From positions 129,726,849 through 129,790,848 of the forward strand of contig OZ026515.1 of the NCBI GenBank assembly GCA_964019695.1: 64,000 nt of DNA. Reading direction: 5' to 3'. The translations under genes were made by a program, and so were the position numbers. This DNA comes from Loripinus fragilis. Lineage: Eukaryota > Mollusca > Bivalvia > Lucinida > Lucinidae. Below the pieces are notes generated by a model that saw only the letters and a program-made list of their open reading frames with translations, was not told the origin of the DNA and did no database searches. Shown in pieces: positions 49,816 through 62,748 of this stretch; position 1 is the first letter of the stretch, and each line of letters starts with the position of its first letter.

Positions 49816-50598
49816 AATGCTGTGTTATTCGTAGTTTGTGAAAGTAGAATGGAGCAAACCTCTCCATTTCTTGCATTTATACCAATTAAAACTTGTCTGT
49901 GAGACCTTCATGTCAAATGAGTGCAAGCGATAATTAGAGCTTGTGCCAATCAGTAACGCCCGCACCCATACGCCTGGCCACGTTAATTACAGAGTCGATG
50001 CTTGGTTTACTTTCTCAGATGACAGCATTAATCAGCCATGAAACGCCATTGACTTTTCTATAGTTTAGAAACAGTCTCTCATTAACCTCTTTATACTGAA
50101 GACCCATAAACCTTTTTAGCAAACAGTGAAGACCCAGATGAAATGCCACGAAACACAACATAACCGTTTCTCAAAGTAAAAACAATCTTCAGGAATATAA
50201 AAACATCATAATTTATAAATTCCAACCTTTTATCCCTTAGAAATTATGATGAACGATTCCAACCTTATTATAAAAAATCTGTGTGGGAAAATCCATAGGT
50301 TTACAAAGGGTTAACAAAACTTGAGTTAATCGCTGAAACTGTACTTCAAATGCATGTAACTTTTTTTTTATTTATGAGCAATTTGGTTAAAATTTGCAGC
50401 AAATCGATTTGATAGATTCCCTTTTTCATTTGTGTTATGACAGGGCCCGAGGTTATAAAACATTTTTTGTGCTCAACTGAACTGAGCATGAAAATTCAAC
50501 TGCTCATCAAAACTAAAATACTGACAAATGAAAAAGATTCTTGCTTTTAGTCTCTCAGATGTTGTATTTATCCTGCTAATAAATGTTAAAATGCCAAC

Positions 50599-50791
50599 GA
50601 TTGTTGGCATTTTAACATTTATAAGCAGTATAAATTTTATGCTCAGATGAGTTAAGCATGAAAAAAGTTTTATAATCTTGGTGCCAGTTGTCAGTGGCCT
50701 GAGAATTGCATTTTTGCTCTGCTAGTGGGCGACAATTACTAACTCATTGCAAGTTATAATGCATCTGCTGATTATGCTCAAATTCGCTCAG
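50599..50791. repeat. 193-bp tandem duplication, first copy
   Basis: The segment from the palindrome centre to the CGCTCAGGA motif is present twice at an offset of 193 bp, which makes this unit 1,834 bp long. The copies differ at about three positions. The junction shares GA as microhomology. The left end lies within 2 bp of the palindrome centre (50600/50601). Confidence 0.92.
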
Positions 50792-50984
50792 GATTGTTGG
50801 CATTTTAACATTTATAAGCAGTGTAAATTTTATGCTCAGATGAGTTAAACATGAAAAAAGTTTTATAATCTCGGTGCCAGTTGTCAGTGGCCTGAGAATT
50901 GCATTTTTGCTCTGCTAGTGGGCGACAATTACTAACTCATTGCAAGTTATAATGCATCTGCTGATTATGCTCAAATTCGCTCAG
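50792..50984. repeat. 193-bp tandem duplication, second copy
   Basis: This copy begins directly with the right half of the palindrome, so it lacks a left arm and cannot form the long hairpin on its own. It differs from the first copy in changes such as GTGTAAATT and AAACATG. Confidence 0.92.
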
Positions 50985-51334
50985 GAATGTCGCCAGATTG
51001 TGAAAAACAGTTTGGATCCCAATCAGGCTCGATGCTTTGTCGTGCCTGATCAGGGTCAAAACTGTTTGCAGAGAGTATCAACAGACGATGGTATCAGGCA
51101 AAACGTGTTTGAAATAGAGTATACAGAGCGGGTCATGTGTTGTAGCATTTGTTGATTTATATATTCATATACGAGTATATATGCATGCGTGCGTGCCAGA
51201 GTTTCTTCATTTATGTAATATAGGGCTTTCAACGGATAATGCGACAATCATTTGGGTTTCTTTCTAGTAATTTTTGGTCCATTATTTGGACAACTAAACT
51301 GGTTACAGAATGTGATCTGAGTTGATTGACTAGT

Positions 51335-51649
51335 CTATAAGTCGTCATCAGAAATCAATTCGTCAGACTCGACATCGTCGTCTTTGTTGAGCTGGCTTCT
51401 CAAATGAAGTATTTCATTTCTCTTCATGTCTGCGTAGTGGTAGTACTGCTTGACCAACCCTTCTTCTATCATAATGCGCAATCGTAGAGGGAATCGCAAA
51501 GTCTTGTAGTCGTTGGATCTTGCAGACTGGTAGCGTTTCTTTAGACCATGTAGCCTGGTGTTGAGAAGCAGAATCTGGTCACAAGCCTGGTTGAATCGTC
51601 TCTGAGTTTCGTACAGCTGGGCGCCCATCTCAAATTTCTTCATACCCAT
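51335..51649 (-). CDS. 104-aa array protein, copy 32 (V10A, R21Q)
   Basis: Two private substitutions lie in the first helix. The purine-rich 3' element near 51,270 also carries a single change here. Confidence 0.7.
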   Translation of the reverse strand: MGMKKFEMGAQLYETQRRFNQACDQILLLNTRLHGLKKRYQSARSNDYKTLRFPLRLRIMIEEGLVKQYYHYADMKRNEILHLRSQLNKDDDVESDELISDDDL

Positions 51650-52898
51650 AATGCTGTGTTATTCGTAGTTTGTGAAAGTAGAATGGAGCAAACCTCTCCA
51701 TTTCTTGCATTTATACCAATTAAAACTTGTCTATGAGACCTTCATGTCAAATGAGTGCAAGCGATAATTAGAGCTTGTGCCAATCAGTAACGCCCGCATC
51801 CATACGCCTGGCCACGTTAATTACAGAGTCGATGCTTGGTTTACTTTCTCAGATGACAGCATTAATCAGCCATGAAACGCCATTGACTTTTCTATAGTTT
51901 AGAAACAGTCTCTCATTAACCTCTTTATACTGAAGACCCATAAACCTTTTTAGCAAACAGTGAAGACCCAGATGAAATGCCACAAAACACAACATAACCG
52001 TTTCTTAAAGTAAAAACAATCTTCAGGAATATAAAAACATCATAATTTATAAATTCCAACCTTTTATCCCTTAAAAATTATGATGAACGATTCCAACCTT
52101 ATTATAAAAAATCTGTGTGGGAAAATCCATAGGTTTACAAAGGGTTAACAAAACTTGAGTTAATCGCTGAAACTGTACTTCAAATGCATGAAATGTTTTT
52201 TATTTATGAGCAATTTGGTTAAAATTTGCAGCAAATCGATCTGATAGATTCCCTTTATCATTTATGTTATGACAGGGCCCGAGGTTATAAAACATTTTTT
52301 GTGCTCAACTCAACTGAGCATGAAAATTCAACTGCTCATCAAAACTAAAATACCGACAAATGAAAAAGATTCTTGCTTTTAGTCTCTCAGATGTTGTATT
52401 TATCCTGCTAATAAATGTTAAAATGCCAACGATCTCGGTGCCAGTTGTCAGTGGCCTGAGAATTGCATTTTTGCTCTGCTAGTGGGCGACAATTACTAAC
52501 TCATTGCAAGTTATAATGCATCTGCTGATTATGCTCAAATTCGCTCAGGAATGTCGCCAGAGTGTGAAAAACAGTTTGGATCCCAATCAGGCTCGATGCT
52601 TTGTCGTGCCTGATCAGGGTCAAAACTGTTTGCAGAGAGTATCAACAGACGATGGTATCAAGCAAAACGTGTTTGAAATAGAGTATACAGAGTGGGTCAT
52701 GTGTTGTAGCATTTGTTGATTTATATATTCATATACGAGTATATATGCATGCGAGCGTGCCAGAGTTTCTTCATTTATGTAATATAGGGCTTTCAACGAT
52801 TAATGCGACAATCATTTCGGTTTCTTTCTGGTAATTTTTGGTCCATTATTTGGACAACTAAACTGGTTACAGAATGTGATCTGAGTTGATTGACTAGT

Positions 52899-53213
52899 CT
52901 ATAAGTCGTCATCAGAAATCAATTCGTCAGACTCGACATCGTCGTCTTTGTTGAGCTGGCTTCTCAAATGAAGTATTTCATTTCTCTTCATGTCTGCGTA
53001 GTGGTAGTACTGCTTGACCAACCCTTCTTCTATCATAATGCGCAATCGTAGAGGGAATCGCAAAGTCTTGTAGTCGTTGGATATTGCAGACTGGTAGCGT
53101 TTCTTTAGACCATGTAGCCTGGTGTTGAGAAGCAGAATCTGGTCACAAGCTCGGTTGAATCGTCTCTGAGTTTCGTACAGCTGGACGCCCATCTCAAATT
53201 TCTTCATACCCAT
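52899..53213 (-). CDS. 104-aa array protein, copy 33 (R44I)
   Basis: It carries a private R44I at the end of helix 1. The unit on its 3' side is short (1,564 bp) because of a 76-bp deletion at about 52,432. Confidence 0.72.
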   Translation of the reverse strand: MGMKKFEMGVQLYETQRRFNRACDQILLLNTRLHGLKKRYQSAISNDYKTLRFPLRLRIMIEEGLVKQYYHYADMKRNEILHLRSQLNKDDDVESDELISDDDL

Positions 53214-54539
53214 AATGCTGTGTTATTCGTAGTTTGTGAAAGTAGAATGGAGCAAACCTCTCCATTTCTTGCATTTATACCAATTAAAGCTTGTCTGTGA
53301 GACCTTCATGTCAAATGAGTGCAAGCGATAATTAGAGCTTGTGCCAATCAGTAACGCCCGCATCCATACGCCTGGCCACGTTAATTACAGAGTCGATGCT
53401 TGGTTTACTTTCTCAGATGACAGCATTAATCAGCCATGAAACGCCATTGACTTTTCTATAGTTTAGAAACAGTCTCTCATTAACCTCTTTATACTGAAGA
53501 CCCATAAACCTTTTTAGCAAACAGTGAAGACCCAGATGAAATGCCACAAAACACAACATTACCGTTTCTTAAAGTAAAAACAATCTTCAGGAATATAAAA
53601 ACATCATAATTTATAAATTCCAACCTTTTATCCCTTAAAAATTATGATGAACGATTCCAACCTTATTATAAAAAATCTGTGTGGGAAAATCCATAGGTTT
53701 ACAAAGGGTTAACAAAACTGAGTTAATCGCTGAAACTATACTTCAAATGCATGTAACTTTTTTTTTTATTTATGAGCAATTTGGTTAAAATTTGCAGCAA
53801 ATCGATTTGATAGATTCCCTTTATCATTTGTGTTATGACAGGGCCCGAGGTTATAAAACAGTTTTTGTGCTCAACTCAACTGAGCATGAAAATTCAACTG
53901 CTCATCAAAACTAAAATACTGACAAATGAAAAAGATTCTTGCTTTTAGTTTCTCAGATGTTGTATTTATCCTGCTAATAAATGTTAAAATACCAACGATT
54001 GTTGGCATTTTAACATTTATAAGCAGTATAAATTTTATGCTCAGATGAGTTAAGCATGAAAAAAGTTTTATAATCTCGGTGCCAGTTGTCAGAGGTCTGA
54101 GAATTGCATTTTTGCTCTGCTAGTGGGCGACAATTACTAACTCATTGCAAGTTATAATGCATCTGCTGATTATGCTCAAATTCGCTCAGGAATGTCGCCA
54201 GAGTGTGAAAAACAGTTTGGATCCCAATCAGGCTCGATGCTTTGTCGTGCCTGATCAGGGTCAAATCTGTTTGCAGAGAGTATCAACAGACGATGGTATC
54301 AGGCAAAACGTGTTTGAAATAGAGTATACAGAGCGGGTCATGTGTTGTAGCATTTGTTGATTTATATATTCATATACGAGTATATATGCATGCGTGCGTG
54401 CCAGAGTTTCTTCAATTATGTAATATAGGGCTTTCAACGGATAATGCGACAATTATTTGGGTTTCTTTCTGGTCATTTTTGGTCCATTATTTGGACAACT
54501 AAACTGGTTACAGAATGTGATCTGAGTTGATTGACTAGT

Positions 54540-54854
54540 CTATAAGTCGTCATCAGAAATCAATTCGTCAGACTCGACATCGTCGTCTTTGTTGAGCTGG
54601 CTTCTCAAATGAAGTAGTTCATTTCTCTTCATGTCTGCGTAGTGGTAGTACTGCTTGACCAACCCTTCTTCTATCATAATGCGCAATCGTAGAGGGAATC
54701 GCAAAGTCTTGTAGTCGTTGGATCTTGCAGACTGGTAGCGTTTCTTTAGACCATGTAGCCTGGTGTTGAGAAGCAGAATCTGGTCACAAGCTCGGTTGAA
54801 TCGTCTCTGAGTTTCGTACAGCTGGACGCCCATCTCAAACTTCTTCATACCCAT
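54540..54854 (-). CDS. 104-aa array protein, copy 34 (I80L)
   Basis: It carries I80L, a conservative change at a heptad core position, shared with copies 35 and 37. Spacer markers near 54.4 kb (an altered start of the 3' region and GGTCATTT) are shared by the same three copies. Confidence 0.73.
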   Translation of the reverse strand: MGMKKFEMGVQLYETQRRFNRACDQILLLNTRLHGLKKRYQSARSNDYKTLRFPLRLRIMIEEGLVKQYYHYADMKRNELLHLRSQLNKDDDVESDELISDDDL

Positions 54855-56180
54855 AATGCTGTGTTATTCGTAGTTTGTGAAAGTAGAATGGAGCAAACCT
54901 CTCCATTTCTTGCATTTATACCAATTAAAGCTTGTCTGTGAGACCTTCATGTCAAATGAGTGCAAGCGATAATTAGAGCTTGTGCCAATCAGTAACGCCC
55001 GCATCCATACGCCTGGCCACGTTAATTACAGAGTCGATGCTTGGTTTACTTTCTCAGATGACAGCATTAATCAGCCATGAAACGCCATTGACTTTTCTAT
55101 AGTTTAGAAACAGTCTCTCATTAACCTCTTTATACTGAAGACCCATAAACCTTTTTAGCAAACAGTGAAGACCCAGATGAAATGCCACAAAACACAACAT
55201 TACCGTTTCTTAAAGTAAAAACAATCTTCAGGAATATAAAAACATCATAATTTATAAATTCCAACCTTTTATCCCTTAAAAATTAGGATGAACGATTCCA
55301 ACCTTATTATAAAAAATCTGTGTGGGAAAATCCATAGGTTTACAAAGGGTTAACAAAACTTGAGTTAATCGCTGAAACTGTACTTCAAATGCATGTAACT
55401 TTTTTTTTATTTATGAGCAATTTGGTTAAAATTTGCAGCAAATCGATTTGATAGATTCCCTTTATCATTTGTGTTATGACAGGGCCCGAGGTTATAAAAC
55501 ATTTTTTGTGCTCAACTCAACTGAGCATGAAAATTCAACTGCTCATCAAAACTAAAATACTGACAAATGAAAAAGATTCTTGCTTTTAGTTTCTCAGATG
55601 TTGTATTTATCCTGCTAATAAATGTTAAAATACCAACGATTGTTGGCATTTTAACATTTATAAGCAGTATAAATTTTATGCTCAGATGAGTTAAGCATGA
55701 AAAAAGTTTTATAATCTCGGTGCCAGTTGTCAGAGGTCTGAGAATTGCATTTTTGCTCTGCTAGTGGGCGACAATTACTAACTCATTGCAAGTTATAATG
55801 CATCTGCTGATTATGCTCAAATTCGCTCAGGAATGTCGCCAGAGTGTGAAAAACAGTTTGGATCCCAATCAGGCTCGATGCTTTGTCGTGCCTGATCAGG
55901 GTCAAATCTGTTTGCAGAGAGTATCAACAGACGATGGTATCAGGCAAAACGTGTTTGAAATAGAGTATACAGAGCGGGTCATGTGTTGTAGCATTTGTTG
56001 ATTTATATATTCATATACGAGTATATATGCATGCGTGCGTGCCAGAGTTTCTTCAATTATGTAATATAGGGCTTTCAACGGATAATGCGACAATTATTTG
56101 GGTTTCTTTCTGGTCATTTTTGGTCCATTATTTGGACAACTAAACTGGTTACAGAATGTGATCTGAGTTGATTGACTAGT

Positions 56181-56495
56181 CTATAAGTCGTCATCAGAAA
56201 TCAATTCGTCAGACTCGACATCGTCGTCTTTGTTGAGCTGGCTTCTCAAATGAAGTAGTTCATTTCTCTTCATGTCTGCGTAGTGGTAGTACTGCTTGAC
56301 CAACCCTTCTTCTATCATAATGCGCAATCGTAGAGGGAATCGCAAAGTCTTGTAGTCGTTGGATCTTGCAGACTGGTAGCGTTTCTTTAGACCATGTAGC
56401 CTGGTGTTGAGAAGCAGAATCTGGTCACAAGCTCGGTTGAATCGTCTCTGAGTTTCGTACAGCTGGACGCCCATCTCAAACTTCTTCATACCCAT
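56181..56495 (-). CDS. 104-aa array protein, copy 35 (I80L)
   Basis: It carries I80L and is nearly identical to copy 34 throughout its unit. Confidence 0.73.
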   Translation of the reverse strand: MGMKKFEMGVQLYETQRRFNRACDQILLLNTRLHGLKKRYQSARSNDYKTLRFPLRLRIMIEEGLVKQYYHYADMKRNELLHLRSQLNKDDDVESDELISDDDL

Positions 56496-57879
56496 AATGC
56501 TGTGTTATTCGTAGTTTGTGAAAGTAGAATGGAGCAAACCTCTCCATTTCTTGCATTTATACCAATTAAAGCTTGTCTGTGAGACCTTCATGTCAAATGA
56601 GTGCAAGCGATAATTAGAGCTTGTGCCAATCAGTAACGCCCGCATCCATACGCCTGGCCACGTTAATTACAGAGTCGATGCTTGGTTTACTTTCTCAGAT
56701 GACAGCATTAATCAGCCATGAAACGCCATTGACTTTTCTATAGTTTAGAAACAGTCTCTCATTAACCTCTTTATACTGAAGACCCATAAACCTTTTTAGC
56801 AAACAGTGAAGACCCAGATGAAATGCCACAAAACACAACATTACCGTTTCTTAAAGTAAAAACAATCTTCAGGAATATAAAAACATCATAATTTATAAAT
56901 TCCAACCTTTTATCCCTTAAAAATTAGGATGAACGATTCCAACCTTATTATAAAAAATCTGTGTGGGAAAATCCATAGGTTTACAAAGGGTTAACAAAAC
57001 TTGAGTTAATCGCTGAAACTGTACTTCAAATGCATGTAACTTTTTTTTTTATTTATGAGCAATTTGGTTAAAATTTGCAGCAAATCGATTTGATAGATTC
57101 CCTTTATCATTTGTGTTATGACAGGGCCCGAGGTTATAAAACATTTTTTGTGCTCAACTCAACTGAGCATGAAAATTCAACTGCTCATCAAAACTAAAAT
57201 ACTGACAAATGAAAAAGATTCTTGCTTTTAGTTTCTCAGATGTTGTATTTATCCTGCTAATAAATGTTAAAATACCAACGATTTTTAGCATTTTAACATT
57301 TATAAGCAGTATAAATTTTATGCTCAGATGAGTTAAGCATGAAAAAAGTTTTATAATCTCGGTGCCAGTTGTCAGAGGTCTGAGAATTGCATTTTTGCTC
57401 TGCTAGTGGGCGACAATTACTAACTCATTGCAAGTTATAATGCATCTGCTGATTATGCTCAAATTCGCTCAGGAATGTCGCCAGAGTGTGAAAAACAGTT
57501 TGGATCCCAATCAGGCTCGATGCTTTGTCGTGCCTGATCAGGGTCAAATCTGTTTGCAGAGAGTATCAACAGACGATGGTATCAGGCAAAACGTGTTTGA
57601 AATAGAGTATACAGAGCGGGTCATGTGTTGTAGCATTTGTTGATTTATATATTCATATACGAGTATATATGCATGCGTGCGTGCCAGAGTTTCTTCATTT
57701 ATGTAATATAGGGCTTTCAACGGATAATGCGACAATCATTTGGGTTTCTTTCTGGTAATTTTTGGTCCATTATTTGGACAACTAAACTGGTTACAGAATG
57801 TGATCTGAGTTGATTGACTGGTCTATAAGTCGTCATCAGAAATCAATTCGTCAGACTCGACATTGTCGTCTTTGTTGAG

Positions 57880-58137
57880 CTAGCTTCTCAAATGAAGTAT
57901 TTCATTTCTCTTCATGTCTGCGTAGTGGTAGTACTGCTTGACCAACCCTTCTTCTATTATAATGCGCAATCGTAGAGGGAATCGCAAAGTCTTGTAGTCG
58001 TTGGATCTTGCAGACTGGTAGCGTTTCTTTAGACCATGTAGCCTGATATTGAGAAGCAGAATCTGGTCACAAGCTCGGTTGAATCGTCTCTGAGTTTCGT
58101 ACAGCTGGACGCCCATCTCAAACTTCTTCATACCCAT
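57880..58137 (-). pseudogene. Array protein, copy 36, premature stop (85 aa)
   Basis: Codon 86 is TAG, which removes the end of helix 2 and the whole acidic tail; the footprint of the full gene would reach 57,823. T31I and M60I and a cluster of other private changes in the 3' half are present, more than in any other copy. The promoter is intact. It is probably a decaying copy. Confidence 0.65.
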
Positions 58138-59463
58138 AATGCTGTGTTATTCGTAGTTTGTGAAAGTAGAATGGAGCAAACCTCTCCATTTCTTGCATTT
58201 ATACCAATTAAAGCTTGTCTGTGAGACCTTCATGTCAAATGAGTGCAAGCGATAATTAGAGCTTGTGCCAATCAGTAACGCCCGCATCCATACGCCTGGC
58301 CACGTTAATTACAGAGTCGATGCTTGGTTTACTTTCTCAGATGACAGCATTAATCAGCCATGAAACGCCATTGACTTTTCTATAGTTTAGAAACAGTCTC
58401 TCATTAACCTCTTTATACTGAAGACCCATAAACCTTTTTAGCAAACAGTGAAGACCCAGATGAAATGCCACAAAACACAACATTACCGTTTCTTAAAGTA
58501 AAAACAATCTTCAGGAATATAAAAACATCATAATTTATAAATTCCAACCTTTTATCCCTTAAAAATTAGGATGAACGATTCCAACCTTATTATAAAAAAT
58601 CTGTGTGGGAAAATCCATAGGTTTACAAAGGGTTAACAAAACTTGAGTTAATCGCTGAAACTGTACTTCAAATGCATGTAACTTTTTTTTTATTTATGAG
58701 CAATTTGGTTAAAATTTGCAGCAAATCGATTTGATAGATTCCCTTTATCATTTGTGTTATGACAGGGCCCGAGGTTATAAAACATTTTTTGTGCTCAACT
58801 CAACTGAGCATGAAAATTCAACTGCTCATCAAAACTAAAATACTGACAAATGAAAAAGATTCTTGCTTTTAGTTTCTCAGATGTTGTATTTATCCTGCTA
58901 ATAAATGTTAAAATACCAACGATTGTTGGCATTTTAACATTTATAAGCAGTATAAATTTTATGCTCAGATGAGTTAAGCATGAAAAAAGTTTTATAATCT
59001 CGGTGCCAGTTGTCAGAGGTCTGAGAATTGCATTTTTGCTCTGCTAGTGGGCGACAATTACTAACTCATTGCAAGTTATAATGCATCTGCTGATTATGCT
59101 CAAATTCGCTCAGGAATGTCGCCAGAGTGTGAAAAACAGTTTGGATCCCAATCAGGCTCGATGCTTTGTCGTGCCTGATCAGGGTCAAATCTGTTTGCAG
59201 AGAGTATCAACAGACGATGGTATCAGGCAAAACGTGTTTGAAATAGAGTATACAGAGCGGGTCATGTGTTGTAGCATTTGTTGATTTATATATTCATATA
59301 CGAGTATATATGCATGCGTGCGTGCCAGAGTTTCTTCAATTATGTAATATAGGGCTTTCAACGGATAATGCGACAATTATTTGGGTTTCTTTCTGGTCAT
59401 TTTTGGTCCATTATTTGGACAACTAAACTGGTTACAGAATGTGATCTGAGTTGATTGACTAGT

Positions 59464-59778
59464 CTATAAGTCGTCATCAGAAATCAATTCGTCAGACTCG
59501 ACATCGTCGTCTTTGTTGAGCTGGCTTCTCAAATGAAGTAGTTCATTTCTCTTCATGTCTGCGTAGTGGTAGTACTGCTTGACCAACCCTTCTTCTATCA
59601 TAATGCGCAATCGTAGAGGGAATCGCAAAGTCTTGTAGTCGTTGGATCTTGCAGACTGGTAGCGTTTCTTTAGACCATGTAGCCTGGTGTTGAGAAGCAG
59701 AATCTGGTCACAAGCTCGGTTGAATCGTCTCTGAGTTTCGTACAGCTGGACGCCCATCTCAAACTTCTTCATACCCAT
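59464..59778 (-). CDS. 104-aa array protein, copy 37 (I80L)
   Basis: It carries I80L and closely resembles copies 34 and 35, although the decayed copy 36 lies between. Confidence 0.73.
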   Translation of the reverse strand: MGMKKFEMGVQLYETQRRFNRACDQILLLNTRLHGLKKRYQSARSNDYKTLRFPLRLRIMIEEGLVKQYYHYADMKRNELLHLRSQLNKDDDVESDELISDDDL

Positions 59779-61110
59779 AATGCTGTGTTATTCGTAGTTT
59801 GTGAAAGTAGAATGGAGCAAACCTCTCCATTTCTTGCATTTATACCAATTAAAGCTTGTCTGTGAGACCTTCATGTCAAATGAGTGCAAGCGATAATTAG
59901 AGCTTGTGCCAATCAGTAACGCCCGCATCCATACGCCTGGCCACGTTAATTACAGAGTCGATGCTTGGTTTACTTTCTCAGATGACAGCATTAATCAGCC
60001 ATGAAACGCCATTGACTTTTCTATAGTTTAGAAACAGTCTCTCATTAACCTCTTTATACTGAAGACCCATAAACCTTTTTAGCAAACAGTGAAGACCCAG
60101 ATGAAATGCCACAAAACACAACATTACCGTTTCTTAAAGTAAAAACAATCTTCAGGAATATAAAAACATCATAATTTATAAATTCCAACCTTTTATCCCT
60201 TAAAAATTATGATGAACGATTCCAACCTTATTATAAAAATCTGTGTGGGAAAATCCATAGGTTTACAAAGGGTTAACAAAGCTTGAGTTAATCGCTGAAA
60301 CTGTACTTCAAATGCATGTAACTTTTTTTTTTTTATTTATGAGCAATTTGGTTAAAATTTGCAGCAAATCGATTTGATAGATTCCCTTTATCATTTGTGT
60401 TATGACAGGGCCCGAGGTTATAAAACATTTTTTGTGCTCAACTCAACTGAGCATGAAAATTCAACTGCTCATCAAAACTAAAATACTGACAAATGAAAAA
60501 GATTCTTGCTTTTAGTTTCTCAGATGTTGTATTTATCCTGCTAATAAATGTTAAAATACCAACGATTGTTGGCATTTTAACATTTATAAGCAGTATAAAT
60601 TTTATGCTCAGATGAGTTAAGCATGAAAAAAGTTTTATAATCTCGGTGCCAGTTGTCAGTGGCCTGAGAATTGCATTTTTGCTCTGCTAGTGGGGCGACA
60701 ATTACTAACTCATGGCAAGTTATAATGCATCTGCTGATTATGCTCAAATTCGCTCAGGAATGTCGCCAGAGTGTGAAAAACAGTTTGGATCCCAATCAGG
60801 CTCGATGCTTTTGTCGTGCCTGATCAGGGTCAAAACTGTTTGCAGAGTGTATCAACAGACGATGGTATCGGGCAAAAAACATGTTTGAAATATAGTATAC
60901 AGAGCGGGTCATGTGTTGTAGCATTTGTTGATTTATATATTCATATACGAGTAAATATGCAAGCGTACGTGCCAGAGTTTCTTCATTTATGTAATATAGG
61001 GCTTTCAACGGATAATGCGACAATCATTTGGGTTTCTTTCTGGTAATTTTTGGTCCATTATTTGGACAACTAAACTGGTTACAGAATGTGATCTGAGTTG
61101 ATTGACTAGT

Positions 61111-61425
61111 CTATAAGTCGTCATCAGAAATCAATTCGTAAGACTCGACATCGTCGTCTTTGTTGAGCTGGCTTCTCAAATGAAGTATTTCATTTCTCTT
61201 CATGTCTGCGTAGTGGTAGTACTGCTTGACCAACCCTTCTTCTATCATAATGCGCACTCGTAGAGGGAATCGCAAAGTCTTGTAGTCGTTGGATCTTGCA
61301 GACTGGTAGCGTTTCTTTAGACCATGTAGCCTGGTGTTGAGAAGCAGAATCTGGTCACAAGCTCGGTTGAATCGTCTCTGAGTTTCGTACAGCTGGACGC
61401 CCATCTCAAACTTCTTCATACCCAT
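61111..61425 (-). CDS. 104-aa array protein, copy 38 (L57V, D96Y)
   Basis: It carries private L57V just after the hinge and D96Y in the tail. Its 3' spacer has several small insertions (near 60,693, 60,811 and 60,877). Confidence 0.7.
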   Translation of the reverse strand: MGMKKFEMGVQLYETQRRFNRACDQILLLNTRLHGLKKRYQSARSNDYKTLRFPLRVRIMIEEGLVKQYYHYADMKRNEILHLRSQLNKDDDVESYELISDDDL

Positions 61426-62748
61426 AATGCTGTGTTATTCGTAGTTTGTGAAAGTAGAATGGAGCAAACCGCTCCATTTCTTGCATTTATACCAATTAAA
61501 GCTTGTCTGTGAGACCTTCATGTCAAATGAGTGCAAGCGATAATTAGAGCTTGTGCCAATCAGTAACGCCCACATCCATACGCCTGGCCACGTTAATTAC
61601 AGAGTCGATGCTTGGTTTACTTTCTCAGATGACAGCATTAATCAGCCATGAAACGCCATTGACTTTTCTATAGTTTAGAAACAGTCTCTCATTAACCTCT
61701 TTATACTGAAGACCAATAAACCTTTTTAGCAAACAGTGAAGACCCAGATGAAATGCCACAAAACACAACATAACCGTTTCTTAAAGTAAAAACAATCTTC
61801 AGGAATATAAAAACATCATAATTTATAAATTCCAACCTTTTATCCCTTAAAAAATATGATGAACGATTCCAACCTTATTATAAAATCTGTGTGGGAAAAT
61901 CCATAGGTTTACAAAGGGTTAACAAAACTTGAGTTAATCGCTGAAACTGTACTTCAAATGCATGTAACTTTTTTTTAATTTATGAGCAATTTGGTTAAAA
62001 TTTGCAGCAAATCGATTTGATAGATTCCCTTTATCATTTGTGTTATGACAGGGCCCGAGGTTATAAAACATTTTTGTGCTCAACTCAACTGAGCATGAAA
62101 ATTCAACTGCTCATCAAAACTAAAATACCGACAAATGTAAAAGATTCTTGCTTTTAGTCTCTCAGATGTTGTATTTATCCTGCTAATAAATGTTAAAATG
62201 CCAACAATTGTTGGCATTTTAACATTTATAAGCAGTATAAATTTTATGTTCAGATGAGTTAAGCATGAAAAAAGTTTTATAATCTCGGTGCCAGTTGTCA
62301 GTGGCCTGAGAATTGCATTTTTGCTCTGCTAGTGGGCGACAATTACTAACTCATTGCAAGTTATAATGCATCTGCTGATTGTGCTCAAATTCGCTCAGGA
62401 ATGTCGCCAGAGTGTGAAAAACAGTTTGGATCCCAATCAGGCTCGATGCTTTGTCGTGCCTGATCAGGGTCAAAACTGTTTGCAGAGAGTATCAACAGAC
62501 GATGGTATCAGGCAAAACGTGTTTGAAATAGAGTATACAGAGCGGGTCATGTGTTGAAGCATTTGTTGATTTATATATTCATATACGAGTATATATGCAT
62601 GTGTGCGTGCCAGAGTTTCTTCATTTATGTAATATAGGGCTTTCAACGGATAATGCGACAATCATTTGGGTTTCTTTCTGGTAATTTTTGGTCCATTATT
62701 TGGACAACTAAACTGGTTACAGAATGTGATCTGAGTTGATTGACTAGT

